From: JBAVVD01 sp049697115
Lineage (GTDB): Bacteria > Acidobacteriota > Aminicenantia > Aminicenantales > UBA4085
Length of the DNA: 51,201 nt
Assembly: GCA_049697115.1 (NCBI GenBank)
Contig: JBAVVD010000057.1
Span: forward strand, 1 to 51,201
Direction of reading: 5' to 3'
A model generated the notes under the pieces. The model was not told the origin of the DNA, did no database searches, and saw nothing but the letters and a program-made list of their open reading frames with translations. Position numbers and translations under genes: made by a program. Position 1 is the first letter of the stretch, and the number at the start of each line of letters is the position of its first letter. This document shows, piece by piece, positions 33,506-42,377 of the stretch.

Positions 33506-34912
33506 TCAAGGGACTCCTTGTCCATCCCAGCAGTACGTGCACAGCCTTTCTTTCGGCAGTCCAATGGCCGCAACAAGGTCTTCCATACGTTGATATTTGA
33601 GCGTTGTCAGATTGAGTCTCCTGCGGATCCGTTCTTCCATATCCCTGTATCTGTCTGTCCCCGCGAGCGTGTATTCTGTCAGATTCTTGACCGATTCTCC
33701 TTCGAGTTCCCGTATGGCCTGTCGTGCGGCTAGATCGAGCTCTGACTTGGACATTGAAAAATTCAAATACTTACAGGCGTAAACAAGAGGCGGACAGGCG
33801 GGACGCATATGGACTTCCAGAGCGCCGAACTCATAGAGTCGCTGGATGGTTTCTTTGAGTTGAGTGCCACGGACAATGGAATCCTCGCAAAAAAGTAACT
33901 TTTTCCCTTCAATGAGTTCACGAATGGGAATGAGTTTCATCTTGGCCACGAGGTCCCGGATGTCCTGACTTTGAGGCATAAAGCTCCGCGCCCACGTGGG
34001 CGTGTATTTTATGAACGGCCTCCGGAAAGGAACCTTGGCCTCCGCGGCATACCCCAACCCGTGGCCGACTCCAGAATCGGGGATACCGGCGACGAAATCG
34101 ATTGGAGTCGGATTTCTTCGGGCCAGGAAGGCCCCGCAGCGGTTGCGGACCCATTCCACGTTGATCCCTTCATAGCTGGAAGCGGGATATCCATAGTAGA
34201 CCCAGAGGAAGCCACAGATTTGAAGTTTCGGCTCAGGCGCTTTTCTCCGTTCAAAACCATCCGCTGTGATGAGGATGATTTCTCCAGGGCCCAAATATTT
34301 CTCAATGTGAAATCCTAGATTGGGGAAAGCACATGTCTCCATAGTGACCGCCGTACTTTTTTCTTTCTTTCCGATAATAACCGGTGTCCGCCCGTATTTG
34401 TCCCGGGCGGCATAGATTCCATTGACAGTCAAAAGAAGCAGCGAACACGAACCTTCAATGGCATTCTGGGCATTCTCTATGCCCGTTTCGAAACTTTCTT
34501 CTTGATTGATGAGGGTCGCTACCAGTTCTGTCGGGCTGATCTCCCCTCCGCTCATTTCAGAAAGATGAATTCGCTTTCTCTGAAAGGCATCCTTGGCAAG
34601 AGTGTCGATGTTTTTAATGGCTCCCACGGTGACGAGCGCATAATTTCCCAGATGAGACCGGATGAGAAGCGGCTGATCGTCATAGTCGCTAATGACACCA
34701 ATGCCCGTCCGGGAGTGCATCCCACCCACATCCAGGTCAAATTTCGACCTGAACTGGGCGTTTTCTATGTTGTGTATGACGCGGACAAAACCGTCCGGCC
34801 GGAAAATAGCCAGACCTCCTCTTTTGGTCCCGAGATGGGAATGATAATCGGTGCCATAAAACAGGTCTGAGACACAATCCTCTTGCGAAGCAACGCCAAA
34901 AAAACCTCCCAT
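33506..34912 (-). CDS. PurF-like amidophosphoribosyltransferase lacking the N-terminal Cys
   Basis: The 468-residue protein has the PurF architecture: an N-terminal Ntn glutaminase fold (~1-230) and a C-terminal phosphoribosyltransferase with VAGIPDSG and the PRPP loop CEDSIVRGT (342-350). Classical PurF exposes a nucleophilic Cys right after Met or a propeptide. Here it starts MGGFFGVASQEDC and has no Cys before residue 13. The four cysteines that hold a 4Fe-4S cluster in the Bacillus-type enzyme have counterparts (C233, C380, C458, C461). AAGGAG lies 8 bases before the ATG. It may be ammonia-dependent, or a paralogue with another role; related MGGFFG proteins occur in other anaerobes as far as I recall. 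Confidence 0.85.
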   Translation of the reverse strand: MGGFFGVASQEDCVSDLFYGTDYHSHLGTKRGGLAIFRPDGFVRVIHNIENAQFRSKFDLDVGGMHSRTGIGVISDYDDQPLLIRSHLGNYALVTVGAIKNIDTLAKDAFQRKRIHLSEMSGGEISPTELVATLINQEESFETGIENAQNAIEGSCSLLLLTVNGIYAARDKYGRTPVIIGKKEKSTAVTMETCAFPNLGFHIEKYLGPGEIILITADGFERRKAPEPKLQICGFLWVYYGYPASSYEGINVEWVRNRCGAFLARRNPTPIDFVAGIPDSGVGHGLGYAAEAKVPFRRPFIKYTPTWARSFMPQSQDIRDLVAKMKLIPIRELIEGKKLLFCEDSIVRGTQLKETIQRLYEFGALEVHMRPACPPLVYACKYLNFSMSKSELDLAARQAIRELEGESVKNLTEYTLAGTDRYRDMEERIRRRLNLTTLKYQRMEDLVAAIGLPKERLCTYCWDGQGVP

Positions 34913-35216
34913 TTTGAACTCCTTCAGTGATATTCTGGAATTTACCCGTCCTTCTGTCAAGCGGAAGGGCCATTTTCCTTTGGACCGAATTCCCCGGCAG
35001 CCTTCAACAGCGGAAAGGGAAGGGCTTTAAAAACCTGAAGGGGAGCGAGATCCTTCCGGATATCTTTTTTCTAATCCATTCCAAATGGAAGAGACTCAGT
35101 CCATCAAACCAAATGCAACGATTTCCATCTATCCGGTGTTCAGGATATTCGAGAATCCGAAAATGCGCATCGATATAATTTCTGATCTCTATCTGTTAAA
35201 AAATGAACTTTCCCTC
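34913..35216. other. Divergent intergenic region, purF-like / blaI
   Basis: About 300 bases without a gene. A minus-strand promoter candidate for the purF-like gene is TTGACA (complement of 34955-34960), with a 17-base spacer and CAGAAT (complement of 34932-34937). The middle part shows nothing I can assign. Confidence 0.45.
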
Positions 35217-35245
35217 TTGACAAGGGCCCTATAAGATGCTAATAT
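35217..35245 (+). promoter_or_regulatory. blaI-blaR1 promoter
   Basis: TTGACA (35217-35222), exactly 17 bases, then TAATAT (35240-35245): a near-consensus sigma70 promoter and the strongest I see in the window. Its -10 lies inside the palindrome at 35238-35267. Confidence 0.8.
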
Positions 35246-35267
35246 TTTAGCATGCTAAAAAATTAGC
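35238..35267. promoter_or_regulatory. BlaI-type operator
   Basis: A 30-base palindrome: GCTAAT, one unpaired A, TTTTAGCATGCTAAAA, one unpaired A, ATTAGC. Only the single symmetric A/A pair breaks it. It covers the -10 box and likely start point of the blaI promoter, as expected for autorepression by the BlaI dimer or by two dimers. The core TTTTAGCATGCTAAAA differs from the staphylococcal TACA/TGTA-type site. Confidence 0.75.
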
Positions 35268-35297
35268 ACGTAAAAATGCGCTTCCAAGCGAGTCATT

Positions 35298-35687
35298 ATG
35301 AAAACACAAAAAAGCTTGAGCCTGAGCCGGAGAGAACGCCAGATCATGGACATCATCTACGAGATGAAGGAGGCCACCTCCCTTCAGATCCTCGAACGGC
35401 TCCCGTCTCCGCCCAGTTATTCAGCGGTCCGAGCCCTTCTACGCATCCTCGAAAACAAGGGCCACTTGGCGCATCGACAGGACGGCCCTCGCTACATCTA
35501 TACACCTCTTCTTACCAAGGAAAAGGCCCGGAGAAACGCCCTGAAGCACCTGCTGAAGACCTTTTTCGATAATTCCATCGAAAATGTTGTGGCCGCCATT
35601 CTTGATATCTCCGAGGACAATCTCTCCGAGAGCGACTACCGCCGTTTGATGGAACTCATCCAAAAGGCCCGCAAAGAAGGACGATGA
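35298..35687 (+). CDS. blaI: BlaI/MecI/CopY-family transcriptional repressor
   Basis: The 129-residue protein has the BlaI winged helix (residues 8-78, LSRRERQIMDIIYEMKEATSLQ..., SYSAVRALLRILENKGHLAHR) and a C-terminal helical dimerisation part ending in DYRRLMELIQKARK. Such repressors are cleaved after a signal from the M56 sensor protease encoded next door. Its ATG is preceded by only a weak GCGAG. The stop overlaps the next ATG as ATGA (35684-35687). It probably binds the palindrome at 35238-35267. No beta-lactamase gene is adjacent, so its inducer need not be an antibiotic. Confidence 0.93.
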   Translation: MKTQKSLSLSRRERQIMDIIYEMKEATSLQILERLPSPPSYSAVRALLRILENKGHLAHRQDGPRYIYTPLLTKEKARRNALKHLLKTFFDNSIENVVAAILDISEDNLSESDYRRLMELIQKARKEGR

Positions 35688-37789
35688 TCATGGCCGGACT
35701 CGCGGAATGTCCTTGGCTCAGCCTTTTTTTTGAATACTTGATCAAGAGTTCGATCGCTCTGGCTCTGGGCGGTCTCCTTACTGCAATATTTCGGCGGGGA
35801 TCGGCCTCCCTCAGGCATTTCATTCTCTCTCTTTTTCTTATCGGACTCCTCCTGCTTCCGCTCCTCTCGTCTCTCAGGATCGGATGGGAGACCCGTCTTT
35901 TGCCATCGAGAACCACAAGGCTCGATGTTATGTTCACCTCAGAGCGAATACATAAAGAAATTTCCGACTCCAGTCCTGGCCTCTCAAACGCACTGTCGCT
36001 GTCGGATTCTCCCGATGCCATCCAAAGCGCTTCCCGTCCTTCATCGGCACATCGTCTGACTGCCGCAGGGCGGATCTTTGAATCCGCCTTCCCCATTATC
36101 TGGTCCGTGGGTTTGATCATTTTCATCGTGAGAGTGGCCGTGGGACTTCTCGGTGCGTTCCGATTGACCCGGGAAGGTGAAACGGTTCACGATCCTCTCT
36201 GGAGGATTCTGCTCGAGCGTTTTCTTGTCACAATTCATCTCAAGCGAACGGTCCGGCTTAAAAGTCACCAAGAGGTTCTTCTCCCACTCACCTGGGGATT
36301 CTTCAGGCCCGTCGTCCTGATTCCGGCCAGCTTCGAGGACTGGACGGAAGACCAGCGTTCCTCCGCACTTTTCCACGAACTTTCGCATGTCAAAAGGGCG
36401 GATTTCCTGGTCATGGTGCTTGTCCGACTGAGCCTGGCCGTGTTCTGGTTCAATCCCCTGAGCTGGGTGGTCTTCAGGCTCCTGAAGAAAGAACAGGAGA
36501 AGGCCTGTGATGAACTGGTCCTCAAAGCAGGGATCAAACCGTCCACCTACGCCGCCAACCTTCTTTTCTTTAGACGCTCCGCGAGTTTCTCCTGGAATAA
36601 TGTATCCGCGGGACTTCTTGGAATGATCGAAAAATCCCCGCTCAACGAACGGCTGGCGGCCATTCTTAAACAAAAACTGACCTTCAAGGAGGTTCAAATG
36701 AAAACAAAAATCACGTTTTTGATTGCGTTCATTTTCGTCTTGGGATTTATCGGAATGGCCCGTCCGTCTGCGACAGTCGCCGACGAGAATAGTAGCTCCA
36801 TTGTCACTGAAGCGGCTGCCATTGAGATGCTCTCATCCCCAAGAGACGCGGTAGTGAGCCACGCTGAGGAGACAAAACAGGATCAAACGGTCCGAGAAGA
36901 TCAAAAGAAAGAAGAAGAGAAAAAGGAAGTGAAAAAACACAAACATACCATTATTGTGACGACCAAGGAGGGGAAAAAGTTACCCATCGAAATCCTTATC
37001 ACCGAAGGCGATACAACCCAGACGCTCAGGATCATGGTCGACAATCCCATCCTCATTAAAGAAGGCGCCAAAGGAAAAGTCCTTATCGTCTCCACGGAAG
37101 GAAAAGAGCTGAAAGTCTTGGAAGGAGACAAAGTCACGTTGGAGATTAAAAGCGATAAACTTGAGATTGTCAAAGAAGGAAAAGTTTTAAAAATCGACGC
37201 GGATAAGCCGCATGTGCTCATCAAAGACGGCAAAAAAGGAGAATCCCGCATCGCCTGGGTAGTCAAAGAGGATGAAGGCGAGTTACTGGAAAAACTTCAT
37301 GAACTCCGTGAGAAGTTGAAAGATGTCAAGGAAGAAAAGCTGGACATTCAGGAAGTCGAGAAAGCGCTGGAAAAGCTTGAGGAGAAGCTCAAGGAGCACA
37401 AAGAGACGTCCAAAGTCCATCTGATGGTCAAGGAGAATCCCGCCGTGTTCACAGTCGTCAAAAAGAAGGGCGACGACCCGTCGGTCAAGGAGATTTTTAT
37501 AGGCGAAGATTCCAAAAAACACTTCTTCACGATTATCGCAAATAAAAAAGGATTTTTCTCACTCATGTATAGGGTCGGCCCTGGAGAGAAAAGCCGCGAG
37601 ATGTACGAAAAGACCGTTGAAAAGGTGAAGAAAGAACTCCCCGAAGGCTTTACAATCGAACCCGGCTTTGATGAAGACTCCGGCATGGTCACTCTGAAAA
37701 TCAAAGGGCCGATCGACAAAGGGACGCCCAGGGAGCTCATCCAAAAATTGGTCGACCGTATCAAAGAAGAACTCACAGAGACGAAGTAA
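35684..37789 (+). CDS. BlaR1-like M56 membrane protease with Lys/Glu-rich C-terminal domain
   Basis: The first ~335 residues are a BlaR1/MecR1-type M56 zinc protease: membrane helices near 11-32, 44-63, 138-160 and 243-262, zinc motif H231-E-L-S-H235 and EKACDE downstream. Instead of a penicillin-binding sensor, residues ~340-701 begin with another hydrophobic segment (MKTKITFLIAFIFVLGFIGM) and an ATVAD cleavage-like site. A highly charged region follows, with short beta-like repeats (KGKVLIVSTEGKELKVLEG) and a coiled coil near 535-575. I recognise no family for it. AAGGAGG and an ATG at 36698 could start this half separately. It is coupled to blaI and is likely its sensor. Confidence 0.88.
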   Translation: MIMAGLAECPWLSLFFEYLIKSSIALALGGLLTAIFRRGSASLRHFILSLFLIGLLLLPLLSSLRIGWETRLLPSRTTRLDVMFTSERIHKEISDSSPGLSNALSLSDSPDAIQSASRPSSAHRLTAAGRIFESAFPIIWSVGLIIFIVRVAVGLLGAFRLTREGETVHDPLWRILLERFLVTIHLKRTVRLKSHQEVLLPLTWGFFRPVVLIPASFEDWTEDQRSSALFHELSHVKRADFLVMVLVRLSLAVFWFNPLSWVVFRLLKKEQEKACDELVLKAGIKPSTYAANLLFFRRSASFSWNNVSAGLLGMIEKSPLNERLAAILKQKLTFKEVQMKTKITFLIAFIFVLGFIGMARPSATVADENSSSIVTEAAAIEMLSSPRDAVVSHAEETKQDQTVREDQKKEEEKKEVKKHKHTIIVTTKEGKKLPIEILITEGDTTQTLRIMVDNPILIKEGAKGKVLIVSTEGKELKVLEGDKVTLEIKSDKLEIVKEGKVLKIDADKPHVLIKDGKKGESRIAWVVKEDEGELLEKLHELREKLKDVKEEKLDIQEVEKALEKLEEKLKEHKETSKVHLMVKENPAVFTVVKKKGDDPSVKEIFIGEDSKKHFFTIIANKKGFFSLMYRVGPGEKSREMYEKTVEKVKKELPEGFTIEPGFDEDSGMVTLKIKGPIDKGTPRELIQKLVDRIKEELTETK
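36686..36700 (+). promoter_or_regulatory. Internal ribosome binding site and start inside blaR1
   Basis: AAGGAGG (36686-36692), five bases, then ATG (36698-36700), in frame with the BlaR1 reading frame at codon 339. The peptide from this ATG starts like a Sec signal peptide. Initiation here would give a 363-residue exported or membrane-anchored protein in addition to the full-length protease. Confidence 0.55.
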
Positions 37790-37880
37790 AAAGTTTGAAA
37801 GAAAGCGAACGAAGGCAAATTCAAGGCCAATCGAAATTTCCGATGGAATTCTAAGACAGGCTTAATCCGGATTTATCCGG

Positions 37881-38543
37881 TCAGAGTTGGATCATGCCGT
37901 CGAAGAGGCGGATGATCCGTTGGGATTGAGAGGCGATGCGGTCGTTATGGGTGACCATAACAATGGTCCGGCCGTCGTTCCAGAGCCGGTTCAAGAGAGC
38001 CATGATTTCTTCGCCGCTCCGGGAGTCAAGGTTCCCCGTCGGTTCATCGGCGAGCAATATTGGAGGATCGTTGGCCAGGGCGCGGGCCAAGGCGATGCGC
38101 TGTTGCTGTCCCCCGGAAAGCTCCGAGGGGCGGTGGTCGCGCCAATCGTAGAGTCCGACGGCATTTAGTAGTTCAGCAATCCGTTCCCTCCGTTTTTTGG
38201 CGGTTTTCCCGTTGAACAGCAAGGGAAGTTCGATGTTTTCCCATGCAGTGGCATAGGGAAGGAGGTTGAAATTCTGAAAAACAAAGCCGATTTTGCGATT
38301 CCGCACAGCTGAGAGCTGGTCGAAGGACAGGCCGGCCACTCGATTGCTGTCGAGGAAATATTCCCCCGCCGTGGGAGTGTCCAAACAGCCGATGATGTTC
38401 ATCAGCGTCGATTTGCCGGAACCGGAAGGGCCCTGGATGGATACGAATTCCCCTTTGGCGATTTTTAAGGAGACATCGCGGAGAGCTTCCAGAATCTGGC
38501 TGCCCGTCCGATACACTTTCTTAATGCCGTGGAGTTCGATCAT
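37881..38543 (-). CDS. MacB/LolD-type ABC transporter ATPase
   Basis: The 220-residue ATPase has Walker A GPSGSGKST (38-46), signature LSGGQQQRIALARAL, Walker B ILLADEPTGNLDS and MVTHN. It is of the LolD/FtsE/MacB-N type that drives mechanotransmission permeases rather than import. It is the last gene of a four-gene unit (adaptor, permease, permease, ATPase) and follows the nearer permease by 9 bases. It converges on blaR1 with 91 bases between them, where CCGGAT/ATCCGG (37867-37880) is the only inverted repeat I noticed. Confidence 0.93.
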   Translation of the reverse strand: MIELHGIKKVYRTGSQILEALRDVSLKIAKGEFVSIQGPSGSGKSTLMNIIGCLDTPTAGEYFLDSNRVAGLSFDQLSAVRNRKIGFVFQNFNLLPYATAWENIELPLLFNGKTAKKRRERIAELLNAVGLYDWRDHRPSELSGGQQQRIALARALANDPPILLADEPTGNLDSRSGEEIMALLNRLWNDGRTIVMVTHNDRIASQSQRIIRLFDGMIQL

Positions 38544-38552
38544 GACTCACCT

Positions 38553-39803
38553 CTATTCATAACGAAGTGATTCGATAGGATTCGATCGGGACGCATGCAG
38601 CGCGGGAAAGACTCCGGAGAGGAAGACGAGAATACTCAGAATAGCCATATAGACAACGAAGATTTCCATGGAAAACACCGGACGCAGGAGATAGGCCTCG
38701 ATTCCGAACGATTCATAGCTGACCGGAATGAGGCGGACCAAGTGGACAAGGTTGAATGCAGTGACAAATCCCCAGAAGGTTCCCTTGGCGAAGATGAACA
38801 TCGTTTCCAGGATGAACTGCTGGATAATGAGCCGGCGTCTGGCTCCGAGCGCCATTTTGATGCCGATCTCCTTTATGCGTTGCTTGACGATGGCGTACAT
38901 CAAATTGGTGACGCCCACGGCTCCGATAAGCAGTGTCAGAGCGCCGATGATGCCAAGGAAGATTTCAATGCCTTTAAAAATGGCCAGGGCTTCCTTGGAG
39001 TCCTCGATGGTATTCCATATTCCCAAGGCGTAGCGGTCATCCTTTACGAATCGGTATTTCCGTCCGAGCAGGCTTCGCACCCGTTCCTCGATCAATTTGG
39101 ACTGGCTGACTTCGCGGGGTCGAATATGGATGCGATCGATGTGCCGCTGGCTGTCGATCTGGGAGAACGAGGAAAAGGGGAGATAGATCTGGTCGGCGTC
39201 GGGCCCCTGGTACATCGAATCCTGCGTTTTTTTCTTCAGAACCCCGATAATGATAAAAGGGACGCGATTGATAATAAGCTGTTTCCCGACGGGATTAGAC
39301 GCACCGAAAAGGTCATTGGCGACCGCCCAGCCGATGAAAACGACTTTTCGCCCCTGGACGACATCGTCGGGATTAAGGAAGCGGCCGCCCATCTGGGGGA
39401 TTTGCGTCCGCATCAGTGCGAATTCGGCCGTTGTTCCGTGGACGGTGCGATTGATTTCCTTGCCGTTGGCCGAAACGGGCCAGCTGTTGTAGGATTCCGG
39501 AGCGATATACAGGATTTCAGGAATCCGTTCCCGAAGAAAATCAATATCCTCATTGTACAGATAGATCTGCCGGCCCTTGGGCAGCCCCTGGAATGTCTGG
39601 GACGTCTGTGCGCCGCTGATCATGATCAGGCTTTCGCCGAGTCCGCTGAAACTGATACGGAACTGCTCCGACATGCCCTGACCGAAGGCCAGAAGGAGCA
39701 GGATGGATAAGGTTCCCCAGAAAAGGGCGAATGTGATCAGGGCGGCTTTTTTCCTGCGCTTCCGGTATTCGGTCCAGAAGAAGAGGGGCAATGTCAGGTT
39801 CAT
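38553..39803 (-). CDS. MacB-like ABC permease (FtsX family), copy 1
   Basis: The 416-residue permease has an N-terminal helix (~20-42), a large periplasmic MacB_PCD domain (~45-245) and three C-terminal helices of the FtsX domain (~285-410) including IKEIGIKMALGARRR. It works with the ATPase gene 9 bases downstream. It is a paralogue of the next permease (similar length, same motifs), so the transporter is probably a heterodimer. The substrate could be a lipoprotein, peptide or drug; the sequence does not tell. Confidence 0.92.
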   Translation of the reverse strand: MNLTLPLFFWTEYRKRRKKAALITFALFWGTLSILLLLAFGQGMSEQFRISFSGLGESLIMISGAQTSQTFQGLPKGRQIYLYNEDIDFLRERIPEILYIAPESYNSWPVSANGKEINRTVHGTTAEFALMRTQIPQMGGRFLNPDDVVQGRKVVFIGWAVANDLFGASNPVGKQLIINRVPFIIIGVLKKKTQDSMYQGPDADQIYLPFSSFSQIDSQRHIDRIHIRPREVSQSKLIEERVRSLLGRKYRFVKDDRYALGIWNTIEDSKEALAIFKGIEIFLGIIGALTLLIGAVGVTNLMYAIVKQRIKEIGIKMALGARRRLIIQQFILETMFIFAKGTFWGFVTAFNLVHLVRLIPVSYESFGIEAYLLRPVFSMEIFVVYMAILSILVFLSGVFPALHASRSNPIESLRYE

Positions 39804-39804
39804 G

Positions 39805-41040
39805 CTATTTCCTCAACGCGGTGATTGGATCGGTTGAAGCGGCGTTTCGGGCAGGGATCATCCCGGCGATAACGCCGATAAGGAGCAGGATGAAGATCGT
39901 GGAGACGATGACGAGTGGATTCAATTCAGGGACTCCGACGAAAACGGTGAAATCGCCTTCCGGGACGGCTTTGATTGCCTGGAGGACGGCGGCCGAGAGG
40001 CCGAATCCAATCAGCCCTCCGATCAGCATGATCATCAGCGATTCACTAAAGAATTGAAAAAGGATTGTGCGGCGTCGGGCTCCCACGGCGAGCTTAATGC
40101 CGATTTCCCGTGTCCGCTCCTCGACCACCACCATCATGATCGAGGCGACGCCGACTCCACCTACGAGCAGCGTGAAACTTCCGATGACTCCCAGAAATAT
40201 AGTGAAGGCGATGAAAAATGTGGTGAATGATTTTTCGAATTCCATGGTGTCCCAGATACCGAGGGCATCCGGATCTCCAGGGGAAAATCCGATCCGTTTG
40301 GAGAGGTACGTCTTGATTTCCTCGGTGGTGTCCTTATTCCGCTCCATATCGAGGGGGCGGAAGATGAAATTGGAAACATACTTATTGCCGTAAAGCGCTC
40401 CAAAAGTCGTCCAGGGGATAAAAACACAGCGTTCATCGCGCTGTCCATTATAGTTGGAGTTCTGGGTTTTTTTTCGCATCACGCCGACGACTTTGAACGG
40501 AACCCTATCGATGAATATCGTCTGGCCCACGGCTTCTTCCTGTGCGAACAGGTCCTGAGCCAGGACATCTCCGATAAAACAGATCCGCCGGCGTTCGGCC
40601 ATATCCTCCGGATTGATGAATCGGCCCTGTTCGGGAATCGTATTGCGCATTCGTTCGAATTCTGGATTAACGCCGCGCACGGTGTTGCGGAATTCCTTTC
40701 TTCCATAGCGAATGAGGCGGCTGCCGACAAATTCGGGGCTGATCAATTCGATGCCTGGGACTTTCTCCGGAATTGCTTCCACCATCTCCGGAGAGACACG
40801 CACAGGTTTTCCTTTTTGAAATCCCTGCCAGGGAAGCGTCGTCCGCGATGGAAATACAAGGACAATTCCCTGTCCCATTCCATGAAACCGTTTGATCTGG
40901 GCCTTGGAAACAGAATCACCGAAGGCGATCAGAAGGACTACGGAGAAAGTGCCCCAGATCACCCCCGAGAGTGTCAGAATGGTCCTCAAAGGCTGGCGGA
41001 TCAGATCACGGACAAGGTTACGGAAGAAAATAGCGATCAT
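39805..41040 (-). CDS. MacB-like ABC permease (FtsX family), copy 2
   Basis: The 411-residue permease is built like copy 1: an N-terminal helix with LSGVIWGTFSVVLLIAFGDS, a periplasmic domain containing GRFINPEDMAERRRICFIGDV, and a FtsX domain with TREIGIKLAVGARRR and three helices. It starts 1 base after the adaptor gene and ends 1 base before copy 1. Equivalent positions in both copies (RFxNPxD, VVxVxxxIGD/W) suggest an old duplication with separate roles. Confidence 0.92.
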   Translation of the reverse strand: MIAIFFRNLVRDLIRQPLRTILTLSGVIWGTFSVVLLIAFGDSVSKAQIKRFHGMGQGIVLVFPSRTTLPWQGFQKGKPVRVSPEMVEAIPEKVPGIELISPEFVGSRLIRYGRKEFRNTVRGVNPEFERMRNTIPEQGRFINPEDMAERRRICFIGDVLAQDLFAQEEAVGQTIFIDRVPFKVVGVMRKKTQNSNYNGQRDERCVFIPWTTFGALYGNKYVSNFIFRPLDMERNKDTTEEIKTYLSKRIGFSPGDPDALGIWDTMEFEKSFTTFFIAFTIFLGVIGSFTLLVGGVGVASIMMVVVEERTREIGIKLAVGARRRTILFQFFSESLMIMLIGGLIGFGLSAAVLQAIKAVPEGDFTVFVGVPELNPLVIVSTIFILLLIGVIAGMIPARNAASTDPITALRK

Positions 41041-41041
41041 T

Positions 41042-42121
41042 TCATTTGATTTCCCGCGGCGGCCGTTCGACGACCTGTTCTCCCTCTTTCAATCCAGAAA
41101 GAATCTCAATATTCAGCCCGTCGGAGAGGCCGGTCCGGATTTCGACTTTTTTGGATTCCTCACCATGGACGATCTCCACGAATTTTTTTCCATTCTCGAA
41201 GATGACCAACCGCTCGGGGAGCAGAAGAACCTGCTTGCGTTCACGGATCCGGATACTGGCCGTCGCGGAAAAGCCGGCTCTGAGAGTCGCACCGGCGGAA
41301 TCGTGGATAGCGATTTCGATGTCGAAGAGAGTGGCATTTCCCTCTTTCTTGGCTTTCGGGAAAATCCGCTCAACTCTTCCTCCGATCTTCATATCGGGCA
41401 GTGCTCCGATCTGGATTTCGGCGTCCATTCCAGCGGAAATCTTGCCGACATCGATCTCGTCGACTGTTCCTTTGAATAAAAGGACCGCCATGTCGGCCAG
41501 GGAACAGAGCTCGGTGCCGGGCTGGAAATTGGTCAGCGGCACAACCGGATCTCCCTGAAACACGCTTTGGGAAAGAATAATTCCGCTGATCGGGGATTTG
41601 ATGATGGAATCGATGTCCCGGTTGGACAGGCGGATGCGTCCCTTCTCCAGCAGCTCGAAGCGCTCCGTGGCAATCTTGTACTTGAGAGTGGCTTCATTGT
41701 AGGCGGTCTCAGCATCATCCATTTCCGCCTGGGAAACCAGGTTCCCCTTGAACAATTCCAACTGCCGATCCCTGTCGTTTCTCTGCTTGTTCATGGCGAC
41801 TTCCGCCACTTCCGTGTTGCGGAGGGCTTCCACGTATTCCAGCGGTGTTGGGTTGGGGGAGATATTGAACAGGGGTTTCCCTTTCTCCACGGAATCACCC
41901 ACTTTAAATAGCACTTCGGATACGATTCCTGGAATGGTCGATTTCACCTTGATTTCTTTTTCCGGCTCAATGGTGCCCACGGCCAGAGCTTTTTCCTGGA
42001 TATCACCTCGAGTGACGGAGACCAGCTTGATGGCATCCTGTTTCTTGTCGCAGGCAAAAAGGAAATAGATAAACATCAGGATGAAAATTAAAGAAATTCC
42101 ACGAATAAACCACTTTTTCAT
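41042..42121 (-). CDS. MacA/HlyD-type periplasmic adaptor lipoprotein
   Basis: The 359-residue membrane-fusion protein bridges the inner-membrane ABC permeases to an outer-membrane channel. It has a lipoprotein signal ending IYFLFAC (Cys24), a barrel-sandwich hybrid domain split around a short helical hairpin (~95-150), a beta-barrel domain (~190-275) and a C-terminal MP domain. Lipoyl-type halves are visible as IKVKSTIPGIVSEVLFKVGDSVEKG and INIEILSGLKEGEQVV. It is the first gene of the transporter operon. No outer-membrane TolC-like gene is in the window. Confidence 0.92.
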   Translation of the reverse strand: MKKWFIRGISLIFILMFIYFLFACDKKQDAIKLVSVTRGDIQEKALAVGTIEPEKEIKVKSTIPGIVSEVLFKVGDSVEKGKPLFNISPNPTPLEYVEALRNTEVAEVAMNKQRNDRDRQLELFKGNLVSQAEMDDAETAYNEATLKYKIATERFELLEKGRIRLSNRDIDSIIKSPISGIILSQSVFQGDPVVPLTNFQPGTELCSLADMAVLLFKGTVDEIDVGKISAGMDAEIQIGALPDMKIGGRVERIFPKAKKEGNATLFDIEIAIHDSAGATLRAGFSATASIRIRERKQVLLLPERLVIFENGKKFVEIVHGEESKKVEIRTGLSDGLNIEILSGLKEGEQVVERPPREIK

Positions 42122-42377
42122 CGCTCACCTCAGTCTTCTGTCTGACTGTATATACGCAAAAAGCCGGGAAATAGTTCCGGGGTTAATCTTTATTTTCGTT
42201 GGGTGTTTAATGCGATTCTTTCTGGGAATCCATAACCTTTAACTTTGAATTTATTCAGAAAATGAACGATCAGGGCTTTTTCTCCATAGAAATACAATCG
42301 GATTGAGATTTCCGAAGAGCAACCTGTTTAAAACTTGGCGCCCCGGAGAGCTCCTCCACATGGAACAAACGATTCAT

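Noticed and set aside
38595..39710. 371-codon plus-strand frame opposite a permease
   Set aside because: Asp/Gly-rich product typical of the antisense of a hydrophobic membrane protein; the minus strand encodes a clear FtsX permease.
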